A DNA stretch of 64,000 nt, from assembly GCA_038373865.1 (NCBI GenBank), contig JAXGGA010006511.1, positions 1 through 64,000 of the forward strand. The letters run 5' to 3'. How positions within the stretch are numbered: the first letter of the stretch is position 1; the number at the start of each line of letters is the position of its first letter. The notes under the pieces are model-generated. The model worked only from the letters and a program-made list of their open reading frames with translations, was not told the DNA's origin and ran no database searches. Source of the DNA: Uloborus plumipes (lineage: Eukaryota > Arthropoda > Arachnida > Araneae > Uloboridae). This document shows positions 48,091-58,885 of this stretch, piece by piece. A program made the translations under genes and the position numbers.

Positions 48091-49308
48091 CACTGAAGTG
48101 ACAAAAGTCATGGGATACCTCTTAATATCGTGTCGGCCCTCCTTTTGCCCGGCGAAGTGCAACAACTCGACGTGGCATGGACTCAACAAGTCGTTGGAAG
48201 TCTTCTGCAGGAATATTGAGCCATGCTGTCTCGATAGACGTCCATAATTGTGAAAGCGTTGATGGGGCAGGATTTTGGGCACGAACAGACCTCTCGATGG
48301 TGTCCCATAAATGCTCAATGGGATTCATGTCGGGCGATCTAGGTGGCCAAATCATTCGTTGGAATTGTCCAGAATTTTCTTCAAACTAATTGCGAACAGT
48401 TGTGGCCCGGTGACATGGCGCATTGTCATCCATAAAAATCCCATCGTTGTTTGGGTACATGAAGTCCATGAATGGCTGCAAGTGATCTCCAAGTAGCTGC
48501 ACATAAGCATTTCCAGTCAATGTTCGGTCCAGTCGCACTAGAGGACCAAGTCCATGCCATGAAAAAACAGCCCACACCGTTACGGAGCCACCACCAGCTT
48601 GAACAGTGCCTTGCTGACAGTTTGGGTCCATGGCTTCGTGGGGTCTGCGCCACACTCGAACCCTACCATCGGCTCTTACCAGCTGAAATCGTGACTCATC
48701 GGACCAGGCCACGGTTTTCCATTCATCTAGGGACCAACCGATATGCTCACGTGCCCACGAGAGTCGCTGCAAGCGATGTCGTTCTGTCAGTAAAGGCACT
48801 CGAGTCGGTCTTCTGCTGGAATAGCCCAAGAAATCCAAATTTCTCCGCACAGTTCTAGCAGACACGTCCATTGTACGTCCCACATTGATTTCTACGGTGA
48901 TTTGACGCAGAGTTGCTTGTCTGTTAGAATTTACGACTCTTTGCAGACGTCGCCGGTCTCGATCTTTAAGTGCAGGCGGTCGACCACTGCGCTGTCCATG
49001 GTGGGATGTTATGCCTGAAATTTCATACTCTCGGCACACTCTTGACACAGTGGATCTGGGAATGTTGAATTCTCTAACGATTTCCGAAATGGCATGACCC
49101 ATGCGTCTAGCTCCAACTAACATTCCGCGTTCAAAGTCTGTTAATTCACGTCGTGCGGTCATCATCACGTTAAAACCTCTTCACATGAATAACTTGAACA
49201 GAAATGAAAGCTCTGTAAAAGCACTGCGCATTTATACCTGTTCTATGCGATGCTACTGCCATCTGAAAATTTGCATATTGCTATCCCATGACTTTTGTCA
49301 CTTCAGTG
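48091..49308 (-). mobile_element. complete Tc1-like transposon inside a tandem unit
   Basis: A 1218-bp element with exact 27-bp inverted ends (48091-48117, 49282-49308), beginning CACTGAAGTGACAAAAGTCA. TA is duplicated at 48089-48090 and 49309-49310. It interrupts a tandem unit between AGCAAATG and AAAAAAGGAACC. The sister unit near 50560 reads AGCAAATGTATACAAAATGG across the same point and is the empty site. The short identical ends differ from the 49-bp ends of the element at 22039, so this is a separate lineage. Confidence 0.95.
48122..49165 (-). pseudogene. Tc1-like transposase with one internal stop
   Basis: This is the transposase gene of the surrounding element. The start is taken as the ATG at 49165. 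A GTG just upstream is in frame but unlikely. Residues ~8-60 form a helix-turn-helix (ISEIVREFNIPRSTVSRVCR), followed by a GRPP linker and a second DNA-binding segment (SARTVRRNLDFLGYSSRRP). Catalytic residues are D156 (AWSDESRF), D247 (IFMDDNAPCH) and E284 (SPDMNPIEHLWD). A TAG stop at codon 260 (48386-48388) falls between the second Asp and the Glu. The frame stays open on both sides and ends naturally after GGPTRY. Counting the stop, 36 positions separate Asp and Glu, against 34 in classic Tc1. Total length is 347 codons plus the stop, normal for the family. The truncated product would lack the catalytic Glu and so be inactive. Confidence 0.93.
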
Positions 49309-49447
49309 TATAAAAAAAGGAACCTATCTTTATCGACTTTCAAAAGTTTCAAAAATCTATTCGTACATTTTTTCAGCTGTATTATTATTTCAATAATGTT
49401 GCTCTCTGTAAAAAATATAAATCCTCGAAATGAAGAAATATTAATAA

Positions 49448-50214
49448 CTTGTGGATAGAGCCGCTATATAGATAGGCCGACGCATCAAGCTTAAGTTCGA
49501 CCACTTTGAATCCAATTCATTCACTTTTACTTTCAATTTTTCATTGCTGTAGTGTGGGGTTACCAGAAAAAAGTTTTGGCGCATTGCTAATCTTTGCCAA
49601 ATCCACGTGCCGCTAATAATTGCTCCCACTGAAAAAATAGCGAAACGCGATTACTAGCCAGGAAAGACAACCACTCAAACACTCGAACACGCGCTGGATC
49701 CAAAGTGGTGAAACTTAATCTTGATGCGTCTGCTCGTCTATATAGGGGCCTTACTTGTGGATATACCTGACGTCGCGCGGGTTAAAATGCAACATGCGAA
49801 ATCCAATCACCAGCAGTATTATATATTCAAAGATGAATACTCACGAAAGAAACATTTCTTAACTATCTGAATTGAGAGAAGCCTCAGAAAACCACGAGAA
49901 GCAAAGAAAATATCAATCGCAAAATTGGCTATTGAGGGGGAGTTGAGATGAAGCACTAAATAATGATTTTAATGGAAAGCCTTTAAAAAATGGAGATTTT
50001 ATGTGGAAGCTTCAACTAAAATTGGAATAAAAAAGAACTACCTGCCAGATTTTTTTCTAATTGGTCTATTGATGTGCTCAGTGAGGACACAAAGACACTG
50101 TGAAATTTTTAGCGAAATCCGACGATTAATTTTTGAGTCTATAAAGGACATACATACATACATACATTCATTCATTGGTACAGAGATACATACATTCATT
50201 TTTATATATATAGA
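49448..50214 (+). mobile_element. retroelement-like insertion in a tandem unit
   Basis: Comparison with neighbouring units shows extra DNA between ATTAATAA and TGTATTTTC. Its right end, ACATACATTCATTTTTATAT followed by ATATAGA, matches the right end of the repeat at 54602. This ending resembles the 3' tails of RTE-type non-LTR elements. The left end contains ACTTGTGGATA, which was later split by the MITE at 49458-49752. Without that MITE the insertion is about 460 bp. No reverse transcriptase is visible, and no target duplication was found. Confidence 0.6.
49458..49752. mobile_element. MITE with 11-bp target duplication (Mutator-like?)
   Basis: ACTTGTGGATA occurs exactly on both sides (49447-49457, 49753-49763). 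The ends are ~55-bp imperfect inverted repeats containing CTATATAGA, GACGCATCAAG, TTAAG and ACCACTTTG. Target duplications of 9-11 bp with long inverted ends are typical of Mutator-like elements. The 295-bp length leaves no coding space. The class is inferred from the duplication length alone. Confidence 0.72.
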
Positions 50215-51556
50215 TGTATTTTCCAATCATCTTTACATCATTTCAATTAAAGTGATACCTGATATTATGGTTTTATTTATTTGTTCATTAATGCAACTTT
50301 TGTTTTATTCATCAAAAAGAAAGAGAGACTAAAAATAAGCTTATTAAAACAGTTCAATGCAGCCATATTTCTTTCTAATGCGCTCATTTGTTAGAAAGGT
50401 TTTTAATAAGCAGAGGAAAGAAAGCATACATATACTCAAATGAAATGCATTTATGATTTTTTTCTCTACCTCACATTTACCAACAAAACATTGAGACTCA
50501 TATAAAAAATAAACGCTGAGATCCATTTGCATTCGTTCTGTCTGCTGCCAACGAAGGAAGCAAATGTATACAAAATGGAAACTATTTTTATCGACTTTCA
50601 AAAGTTTCAAAAATCTATCCATACATTGCATTAGCTGTATTATTATTTCAAAAATGTTGCACTCTACACACACTAAAACACGGGAAAGAGATAAATATTA
50701 ATAATGTATTTTCTAATCAGTTTTACATCATTTTAAGTGGTACATGATATTACAGTTTTATTTATTTGTTCATTAATGCAACTTTTATTTTATTCTTTAA
50801 AAAGAAAGAGACTAAAAATAAACTTAATAAAACAGTTCAATGGCCATATTTCTTTTTAATGCGCTCATTTGTTGGAAAGATTTTTAAGAAGCAGAGAAAA
50901 GAAAGCATACACATCCTCAAATGAAATGCATTTATGATTTTTTTCTACCTCACATTTACCAACAAAACACCGAGCCTCGTATAAAAAATAAACGCTGAGA
51001 TCCATTTGCATCGTTTTGTCTCTTGCCATTGAAAGAAGCAAATGTTTCAAAAAAGGAACCTATTTTTATCGGCTTAAAAGTTTCAAAAATCTATCCGTAC
51101 ATTTCTTCAGCTGTACTATTATTTCAATAACGTTGCTCTCTCTGTGTGTATATATATATAAACACTTTAAAGTGAAATATTAATAATGTATATTCGAATC
51201 AATTTTACATCATATTAATTGAAGTGATACATGATATTACAGTTTTATTTATTAGTCTAATTATATAACTTTCTATTTGTTCCTTAAAAATTAGAGACTA
51301 AAAATAAGCTTAATAAAACAGTTCAATGGCCATATTTCTTTCTAATGCGCTCATTTGTTGGAAAGCTTTTTAAGAAGCAGAGGAAAGAAAGCATACACAT
51401 ACTCAAATGAAATGCATTTATGTGATTTTTTTTTTCTACCTCACATTTACCAACAAAACATCGAGCCTCGTATAAAAAATAGACGCTGAGATCCATTTGC
51501 ATCGTTTTGTCTGCTGCCAGTGAAAGAAGCAAAGGTATAAAAAAAGGATAAGATAA

Positions 51557-53406
51557 GAAGGAGAGAAAAATGAAAAATCACAGGCGCCATCTGATCTGTA
51601 TTGTGAACCCTAATTAGGTAGGCGGGCTGGTCTGGCCCTATTAGAGCTCGAAATTACACAGCTTTGCAAAAAACACAAGCAGCATAAAAATAACCACCTT
51701 CCATTTATTAAACTGATTCATGGCTCGTAAAACCGACTTCGTGTTCCAGCGAACGGGCCAATGAGGGAGAGGAAATGGTGTTCTCCGTACCCTCACCTCG
51801 TACCTCGTCGTTATTTACAGCGTTTATTTTCCTCGAGTTTGTGTTTATTTATTTTTTACGATCGTCCGCGTAGGTCTGTTTCATTCATGGAAAAAATGCC
51901 TCCCAAAACGGATGAATCGCCAGGGATGGTAGAGTAATGGCGCTTCCATCGAAATGTCAGTCGCTTTTTGCGAGGGAGAAGAATCCTTAATTTAGTGTTT
52001 TTTACCTTTAATTAGCAAGACGGACATTCGGCAGATAGGGAGAAGATAAGGCTTGAGATTTATCGAATTCAGTTATATGGCCGGATGCTTTTGGGTAAAA
52101 GTAAAAGTTCTGGTGACAGAGTGCATTCAACATCTGGTTAGATCCAGTCGTTTTGAGGAATCTTAATCCAACCTGATGTATGTGTCTGTCATGAGAATGC
52201 AATTTTTAACTTTGAAGGAATTGCAAAGTTTGGGACTAAGTTAATTCAATTCTACTCTCGTACGCTTTAAATCCAGAAACATAGGTGCTGAAGTTGAAAC
52301 ACAGAAAACAAAAAGAAGAGATAGTTCCAAAAGACTCATTCAGTCGATGCAGGAAAATTGCGTTTGTGATTTCTTTAGAACTAAAAATAATCGAATGTTA
52401 TGACGTCTTGAGACAAAACGTTAAAACAAACAGTTCGGTTCTTGTTAGAACAAAATGGTGACTGATTATGAAAAAAATTGGGAAAAGTAAACTCTTCAGA
52501 TTCATCAACAAATTCAAGAAATTTATCAAATTTGGCTAAACGAACATATAATTCAGAAAAAAAGAAGAAACTTGTAGAGCAGAACTTTTTCAGGTAGAGG
52601 TACATACTTGCTAAAGTTCTTTATTTTAAAGTATCTAAATTGAAGCTGATCCATCAGGAATCTGTAACGGACATGAAGTTTTTTAAAGTTTTAAATCGCT
52701 ATCATAATCAATTCCACTCTTAATTCTCCCAATTGATTTGAGTAAGGCTGCAGATGCAAAACCTATAGAAGATACATTTCACATTTAATAAAATAAACAT
52801 TTACTTATTGAAGTTAAAAATACAATACAGCGTGTTCAAAAGTACAAATAAAATACTAAAAAAGAGTTTGAAAACTCTAGTAAATAGCTATTTCGGGGCT
52901 ATTACAAATGAAGCCCCATCATCAGTGCGAAAAGAGGATCCATCGGTGTGCACTGTAGTTCGCCTAAAACTGATAACGCGAGCTACTTTGACGAGTGGGT
53001 CACGCCCTATGGAGAGAGATAACGTCAATCAAAGGAGGGGGACGATTTCCGGATTTCAAGAAGGGTTTTGCAGGGATTTTTTTTGTCCCTACCAACCCCC
53101 TTTCCACTAGAAACGTGTTGGTGGTTGTTAAGTTATAAGTCGGCCATTTTTTTTACTCCTGCTTTCTGTAAGGTCGATAACATCTCAAAATGAGTATCCG
53201 ATACATCGAATCGACCCGGGGAGGCAAACTTTTAATTTATCAAGCGCACGTGTATAGGATATTCTTGTTAAAGTTTTGAATTCGTTAGAGTCATGTACGA
53301 GCATCGTGCATTCTTTCCCCTGAACGCCAATGAACTGAAAGTCTTTTTGAATCCTTTACATTATGATGGATATATGTTGTTACTTCAAAAACCTTCATTA
53401 AGACAT
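51557..53406. other. unassigned DNA
   Basis: No gene is recognised. About 51720-51900 has higher G+C and looks non-repetitive. The 100-codon frame at 52808-53110 has no recognisable domain. Confidence 0.35.
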
Positions 53407-54602
53407 AGCTGTTCCCGCGGTGTCACCCGCGTTAATAAGACAACAATCAATTAAAGAAACTATTTTAATTACATCAAGCTATAATACGTATTTTATACAT
53501 GTTATATTTATTATATGTATTTTATATACATATAAAGGCTTTCTCCCTCCCTTCCATAGATGCTCGCTGCACTAGTGGTTGTAACTACGAACAAATTCTT
53601 ATCTTTCAGTTAATTTTCAACAGGGAAGTCATGCCAGATCTATCCTATAAAGGCAATGTTAATTTATAGAAAAGTAAACTGTAATTAGTATTTGCAATCA
53701 TCATCTCACAGTGACAGTAAATATGTTGAGACCTACCATTTTTAATTTTTCCAGGGTGGGCGAGGGGTCACAGGGTCATATTCAATGCAAATTATGCTGA
53801 AAAACAACCACCATTTATTTGTAAACGTATTCATTTCTTTAAATCAAAGGATGAGGGGAAATTTTCTCCTCCTGACCTCACAATATGACTGGCCTAGCTA
53901 TCTTACTACTGTTCTGAGGCTTATATGTCTGATTGTTGCTCTGAGATGAGATGGAATCATATTTTAACTCCTATTAAACTATAGGTAATCAATGATGAAA
54001 AGTTCATTAGAAAGAAAACGCATTAAATTCAATTAAATTTCTTCACAAGAATTAGAGAATACACATTTGTTTTTCCGAAACTGAATAGCATAAGCAGGTT
54101 TTGAAACATTTTCTCCTAATCTATTTCAAGTTTTTTTTTTCTTTTTTTTAACAATTATTTTAAAATATTTTAATTGTTCATCAAAAACCAATGAAATTTC
54201 AAATTATTTTACTGATTTTACTCTCAATTGTAATTTGTTAAAATTATACTGTTTTTTAGTAAATTTTTTGCTATCCAGCAATTTTTTCTAGTTTTGTCAG
54301 TTTTTTTTTTTTTTTCATTTTTGCCGGTTTTTAAAAGTTTCCCCAATGTCCCAGCAAAAATACCATTTTTCCGGCAAAATGCCCAACCCTATTCAAAATT
54401 GAAAGAAGATGGCCATTTTGAGACAAAAAATTTGAATTTTGAGCTTTTTGGATTTTTTTTTTTAATTTCAAAACCCCGCCTATGTGAATTCTAGTGCATC
54501 GAGGAACCTCTGTGCCAAGTTTGATAAAAATCTGACGAAAACTGGATTTGTATATGGAACAAACCAAACAAACACACATACATCCATTTTTATATATATA
54601 GA
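53407..54602 (+). mobile_element. RTE-like repeat fragment, interrupted
   Basis: It starts AGCTGTTCCCGCGGTGTCAC and continues CCGCG. It ends with CCAAGTTTGATAAAAATCTG, then ACAAACACACATACATCC and TTTTTATATATATAGA. I recall this beginning and ending from dispersed arthropod repeats related to RTE-type non-LTR elements. The middle (about 53510-54391) is a copy of the hAT-type element at 43555. No reverse transcriptase frame is present, so this is a short or truncated copy. Confidence 0.55.
53510..54391. mobile_element. 5'-truncated copy of the TAGGTTTGGCA hAT-type element
   Basis: It shares long blocks with 43830-46034, for example CTCGCTGCACTAGTGGTTGT, GGGAAGTCATGCCAGATCTA and CACAATATGACTGGCCTAGC. 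It ends with the same GCCCAACCCTA terminus at 54391. The left ~290 bp present in the 43555 copy are missing, and so is the nested element, which makes it the empty-site reference for that insertion. Confidence 0.82.
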
Positions 54603-54699
54603 CTGAAACTAAAATCGTAAAAATGACTACAGCATTTTTCAGATTGCATATCAAGTCTAAAATCAAATGCTTAACCAGAAATCGAATTATAAGTATATC

Positions 54700-55170
54700 C
54701 AGGGCCGCCGTTTGGGGGGGATACTGGACCTCTAGTACCGGGGCCCGGAGCTTTGGGGGGCCCGTAAGGTTATGAACATGTTTTTCCAGTTTTAGTGTCA
54801 ATAATTTCATCAAAAAAAAAAAAAGAAAGCTGTTAAAAAAAAAAAAAAATCCCGCTTTCCATTGCCGATTCTCAATGTGAAACAATTGCTAGTACAAACA
54901 CTAATGAATGAAACACGATTGCGCAAAGAAAATTGCACCTCTTTTTAAAATCATCTGGCGATACAAATAACGTGAAAATAAAATCAGGTGCACACTTTCG
55001 TAATTAAAAAAAAGTTTTTCCGTAATTTTTTTTTCTCTCTTTTTTTTTTTTTACAATTGCAAATGTGCTGAAACGACGGCATAAAAATATGCAATTTGGG
55101 GGAGGGGGTGCATGGAGGGGGCCCGCATTAAAATTAGTACCGGGCCCCATCGCTGGTAATGGCGGCCCTG
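54700..55170. mobile_element. hAT-type MITE with CAGGGCCGCC ends
   Basis: Inverted ends CAGGGCCGCCGTTTG and GGCGGCCCTG are flanked by AGTATATC at 54692-54699 and 55171-55178. GC-rich subterminal blocks (CTAGTACCGGGGCCCGGAGC and TTAGTACCGGGCCCC) also pair across the element. Poly(A) and poly(T) runs fill the centre. There is no coding frame. Confidence 0.9.
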
Positions 55171-55178
55171 AGTATATC

Positions 55179-55666
55179 AATGTATCGAAACTATTTTTGG
55201 GCTGATACATAGGATACGTTTTCTTTATAAAGTAAGAAGAGTACACAGAAATAAAGTTTTGGTTCTAAGGTGGGGAAAAAATTTTCCTTTCCCCAGCTGC
55301 TGGTGCTGAGGGCAATGTAGAATTTAACGTTAGGCCTAGCAACTTAGCAAAAACGTTTTCTCCCTTGTAGAAGTTAGGGATGTTTGGAAGGATTTTCTCC
55401 CTCTATCACAAAAGTTTCCCCATTCGCACAATTTTTTTTCCCTGGGTCCAGCGACAGTCATCACCTGTCCAGCTCACCTTATCGGTCCCTATTGTACTCT
55501 CCTAATCCTCGGACCCCTGCGGCTCAAGGTGACAGGTTCGAGATAAGGGGTTAGGCGGATTCCAGTATGTACCGATCCATCAACTGACCACAGTCAAGTG
55601 AACAAGGAATGCGAGACACACGAAGGTAAATACACAGAACAGAAAGAGACCTACGTTCGCAATTCG
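55179..55666. other. unassigned DNA
   Basis: No gene or repeat is recognised. Confidence 0.4.
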
Positions 55667-56080
55667 TTCAACTTCCAATTCACTCCCAACTTCAACTTTT
55701 TATTCAACTACCTGCCAGAAATAGCATAGCACACGGACATTTTTTGACCAAAGTTGACTGGAGAGTAGAAGTTCTGGTTGAATTAGGATTTGGGTTGAAT
55801 CAATTTTCCTAACTCAACGCCCAATTCAACCACAACTTCAAATTTTCATACAACTACCTGCCAGAAATTACATCGCACATGGATGTTTTCTAGCATAAGT
55901 TCACTGGAGAGTAGAAGTTGTGGTTGAAAAGGGATTTGGATTGAATCAATTTCCCGAAACCCAACGCCCAATTCAACCACAACTTCAAATTTTCATACAA
56001 CTACCCGCCAGAAATAGAATAGCACGCGGAGGTTTTCTGGCACAAGTTCACAGGAGAGTAAAAGTTGCGGTTATTCTGCG
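55667..56080. repeat. ~146-bp tandem repeat, nearly three units
   Basis: CAACTACCTGCCAGAAAT anchors occur at about 55705, 55851 and (as CAACTACCCGCCAGAAAT) 55998. Each unit then has GGAGAGTAGAAGTT, GGTTGAAT and CAACGCCCAATTCAACC. The last unit is incomplete. The 63-codon frame within it is not considered real. Confidence 0.8.
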
Positions 56081-57532
56081 AGTTTCATTGAACGAATTTT
56101 CCTACGTGTGATACCCCCTTTACGTATGCAATAGAGACCCTTATACATCAAACCCTATTGTTTAAAATTCTTAATCTTTAAAACCAGCAAAATGAATGCA
56201 CAGAAGTCAAGCAATTACTAATTTTACAAAAGCGAAATCAGTTAAACACGCTATGTGTAAACTTTTCATCTAAAATTGTTCCTATGTTAGCTTTGGATAG
56301 GGGGATTTGACTTCACTCATTGTGGGTTCCCCGGGAGTAAATGTGGCGCCACGCAATCAGTTTCTGCGTCTGACGATACCATCTGCAGAAGAGCAATCAG
56401 CAGTTGATTGGGCAGCTAGAAATGACCGGTCATTTCTCTAGCTTCGCCGGAATGGAAGTTACTCTGAGAGTGACCATTACTGGCAAGCTTAAATGAAGAA
56501 TGGTTAAATTGTTCTCTTGAAAACACCGAAACAATGTTACTTGGTTTGCGCTCTGCTATTCTTTCATACATAAAAAAATTAAATAAAAAGCTATTAAAGC
56601 AACTTAGCCAGTTTTCAATGTTAACGAAATCAGCGGAATGATTATTTTTGTTATGATAGTTTAGCTATTTATAGGATTACTGTTAACACTAAAAAATGTC
56701 ATTCGAAATATTTTTAGACATACTGATTATACTGATTTGAGATACAAGTTTAATCAAAGCAAATTTAATGCATTGTGCCAGGAAACTTCTACACCATTTA
56801 AAACTGAACATAGCTGTGACAGCGGTAACTAGAACGCGCCATTAAGAAATTTATATTACAATTATAAAAGTACTAATATTAGTATCAGTTTTCGCTTTCG
56901 CTTTCAAAGCATAATTCACTCAAAGCGCGATGTCCAGTCTTTGTAACTCCAAAATATGTGTTAGCAACTTTCTTTTTGAAATTTGTTTTATTTAGGATAT
57001 TTGCAACATTTACTGCCTCAATTTTTTTCACAATGCAATTAGTCCTCGGTTACTACAACTTGTTTCAATACTTTTTAATTTCTTACTCTTACATTTAAAG
57101 GGCACTTTCTGGGCATCACCTTTTACTTGGGTATTTTTGTGGCAGTTAAAAGTAGCTTTTAAAAAACGGAATGAATTTAGCGCATTAATTTTGAAATAAA
57201 GCGCATACATACAGTTTTTATAACACGTCATAAAAACACGAGCAATTGAAATTATTTTTTAAAAAGTTATTACTAAAATATATTTTTTAAATAATGTAGA
57301 AGACGAATTTGTGACCCAGAGAAAAATCATAAGATTTAAGGAAGAAAAATTACGGTTCTAGTCTTAAGGCACGTTGTAGCAGCTTTGAGGAATGAAGTTA
57401 CCATTACTATTAGTTGTTCATTCCGTTTTAACACTGTGAGAAGTTCTTCGACCTCATTTGGTATATCACGTGGTTTATGGTGCAAAGCATATTATTTATT
57501 TATTTATTTATTTACTGCTTACCCATGAGTCC
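56081..57532. other. unassigned DNA with a short palindrome
   Basis: No gene is recognised. A perfect palindrome, GAAATGACCGGTCATTTC, lies at 56419-56436 and extends imperfectly to AGCTAG / CTAGCT. A TTTA run lies at 57491-57513. Confidence 0.4.
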
Positions 57533-57600
57533 TATTTAGTGTAATGGGTAGCGCAATAGTGTACAAACGGTAAAAAAAGCAAGTTCGAACCCTGTGTATT
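57533..57600 (+). mobile_element. tRNA-like SINE relic
   Basis: TAGTGTAATGGGTAGCGC resembles an A box region and AGTTCGAACCC a B box. They lie about 35 bp apart with a non-pairing middle. It is too degraded to be a tRNA gene and too short to define a SINE family. Confidence 0.4.
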
Positions 57601-57607
57601 TTTTCTT

Positions 57608-57842
57608 TTCAATAAACGCAACCAGCTGCAGTTTTCTTCGTTTTCTTCCAATTTTATAGTAAAAAATGCTGGCAACATGGATACTATTACTTTTACCGAA
57701 CATTTTCAAGAGTGTAGGTTTTTTTTTTAATAAACGCAATCAGCCGCTATTTTCTGGGTTTTCTTTTAATTTTTCAGTAAAAAGTACTGGCAACATGGAT
57801 GCGAGTACTTTTACTGTGCATTTTTAAGAATTGTTTTAATAG
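57608..57842. repeat. 121-bp direct duplication
   Basis: AATAAACGCAACCAGC near 57610 recurs as AATAAACGCAATCAGC near 57731. Both are followed by TTTTCTT-rich sequence and GGCAACATGGAT with ACTTTTAC. Two copies, diverged. Confidence 0.75.
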
Positions 57843-58012
57843 TGAAGGATATTTTCTTGACTTTCTTCTAATCAAATTAGGCTAAATCAGAGCAAAAATT
57901 TAAGTGAAGCCTACGTTGGTCTCTAGCGTGTGATATTGGGGAGGGGGGGGGGGGCAGTTACCTGAACGTCTTTAATGTCTACAGTGAATATGAGTTTTAA
58001 ATATTCTAAATA

Positions 58013-58883
58013 CAATCAATTCTCGATAACTCGAATTTGAAGGGACCGAAAAATAACTTCGACTTATCGGAAGTTCGACTTATAATTAGTTTTGATTTCC
58101 AACATTTTAATAATAAAAACTTGCAATATTGAATTAATGTATAGATAACTAACAAGTTTAATTGATTAAAAGGTACGCTATTTGAATTAAAACGTTAAGA
58201 AAAAAAAAGAAAAAGAAATCTTTCTTTTTATACATATTTCATTCTTGTGGAACAATCCATCATTTTAAGCTGCATTGAGCAGTTTTGTAATTTAAAAACT
58301 GTAAATATTACAGCTTTTTCACATCTTTCTCCCTTGGCAACAGATTCATTTTCTTCAATGGTTTGTATATACTCTTCATTGCGAACCTCAGTGCTTTAGT
58401 CACATTTCTTAAATTCACATTAAGGAAATTTTCTTTATCAACTGCTTTAAAAGTCATTTGTTTCAAATTTAATAATCACTATGCCACTGTCACGATTCAT
58501 TGAAGCTTGAAGGAGCAAAACTTTTGGAAATCAAGTTCCTTACAGGCGCGATAAATGCTAGCAATACAGCAAGAGCTACTACAGGTGTTATTCCTTTATT
58601 GCACATTGCTTCAACAGATCTTCTTTTAACTTCAGATTTTCCTTGACTGAATCCCAAGAGAAGAATAAATAAAATTTCATGCTCTCACTTGAAAGTTTTT
58701 TCTACTTTTTAACTATCAAATGTTTAATCACCTCAAAAAAAAACTTCGAGTTAAGGGAAGTAAACTTCGAGATACGGAGAAAAATTAACATAGAATTGAC
58801 GACAAACGGATCGGGACCTAATAAGAAATTCGAGTTACAGTAATATTCGAGTTATCGGACTTCGAGTTATCGCGAATTGACTG
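58013..58883. mobile_element. pogo/Tigger-like element, internally decayed
   Basis: The ends CAATCAATTCTCGATAACTC and CAGTCAATTCGCGATAACTC (right end read inward) form inverted repeats. TA is at 58011-58012 and 58884-58885. Further TTCGACTTATCGG / TTCGAGTTATCGG motifs repeat inside both ends. This terminal style is typical of pogo/Tigger elements. The 870-bp interior has no long frame. Short minus-strand stretches such as NEEYIQTIEENE might be transposase relics, but this is not established. Confidence 0.72.
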
Positions 58884-58885
58884 TA

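Larger units (their letters stand above)
47605..51556. repeat. four ~485-bp tandem units with two insertions
   Basis: The anchor ACCTCACATTTACCAACAAA occurs at 47991, 50468, 50947 and 51438, and TATCGACTTTCAAAAGTTTC-like anchors at about 47623, 49329, 50589 and 51068. Adjacent undisturbed units are 479-491 bp apart. Subtracting the Tc1-like transposon (1218 bp plus TA) and the 767-bp insert restores the same period for the others. Units share most of their sequence, including AAACGCTGAGATCCATTTGC. Similar minus-strand frames (MQMDLSVYFLYEARCFVGKC) recur in three units. They may reflect only the duplication. Confidence 0.9.

Noticed and set aside
47605..51556. CRISPR-like array from regularly spaced repeats
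   Set aside because: Units are ~485 bp and repeat along most of their length, with no short-repeat and unique-spacer pattern. The genome is eukaryotic.
54331..54885. 184-codon minus-strand frame
   Set aside because: It spans the end of an hAT copy, an RTE-like fragment and the start of a MITE, and contains poly-Phe runs. It is a chance frame across repeats.
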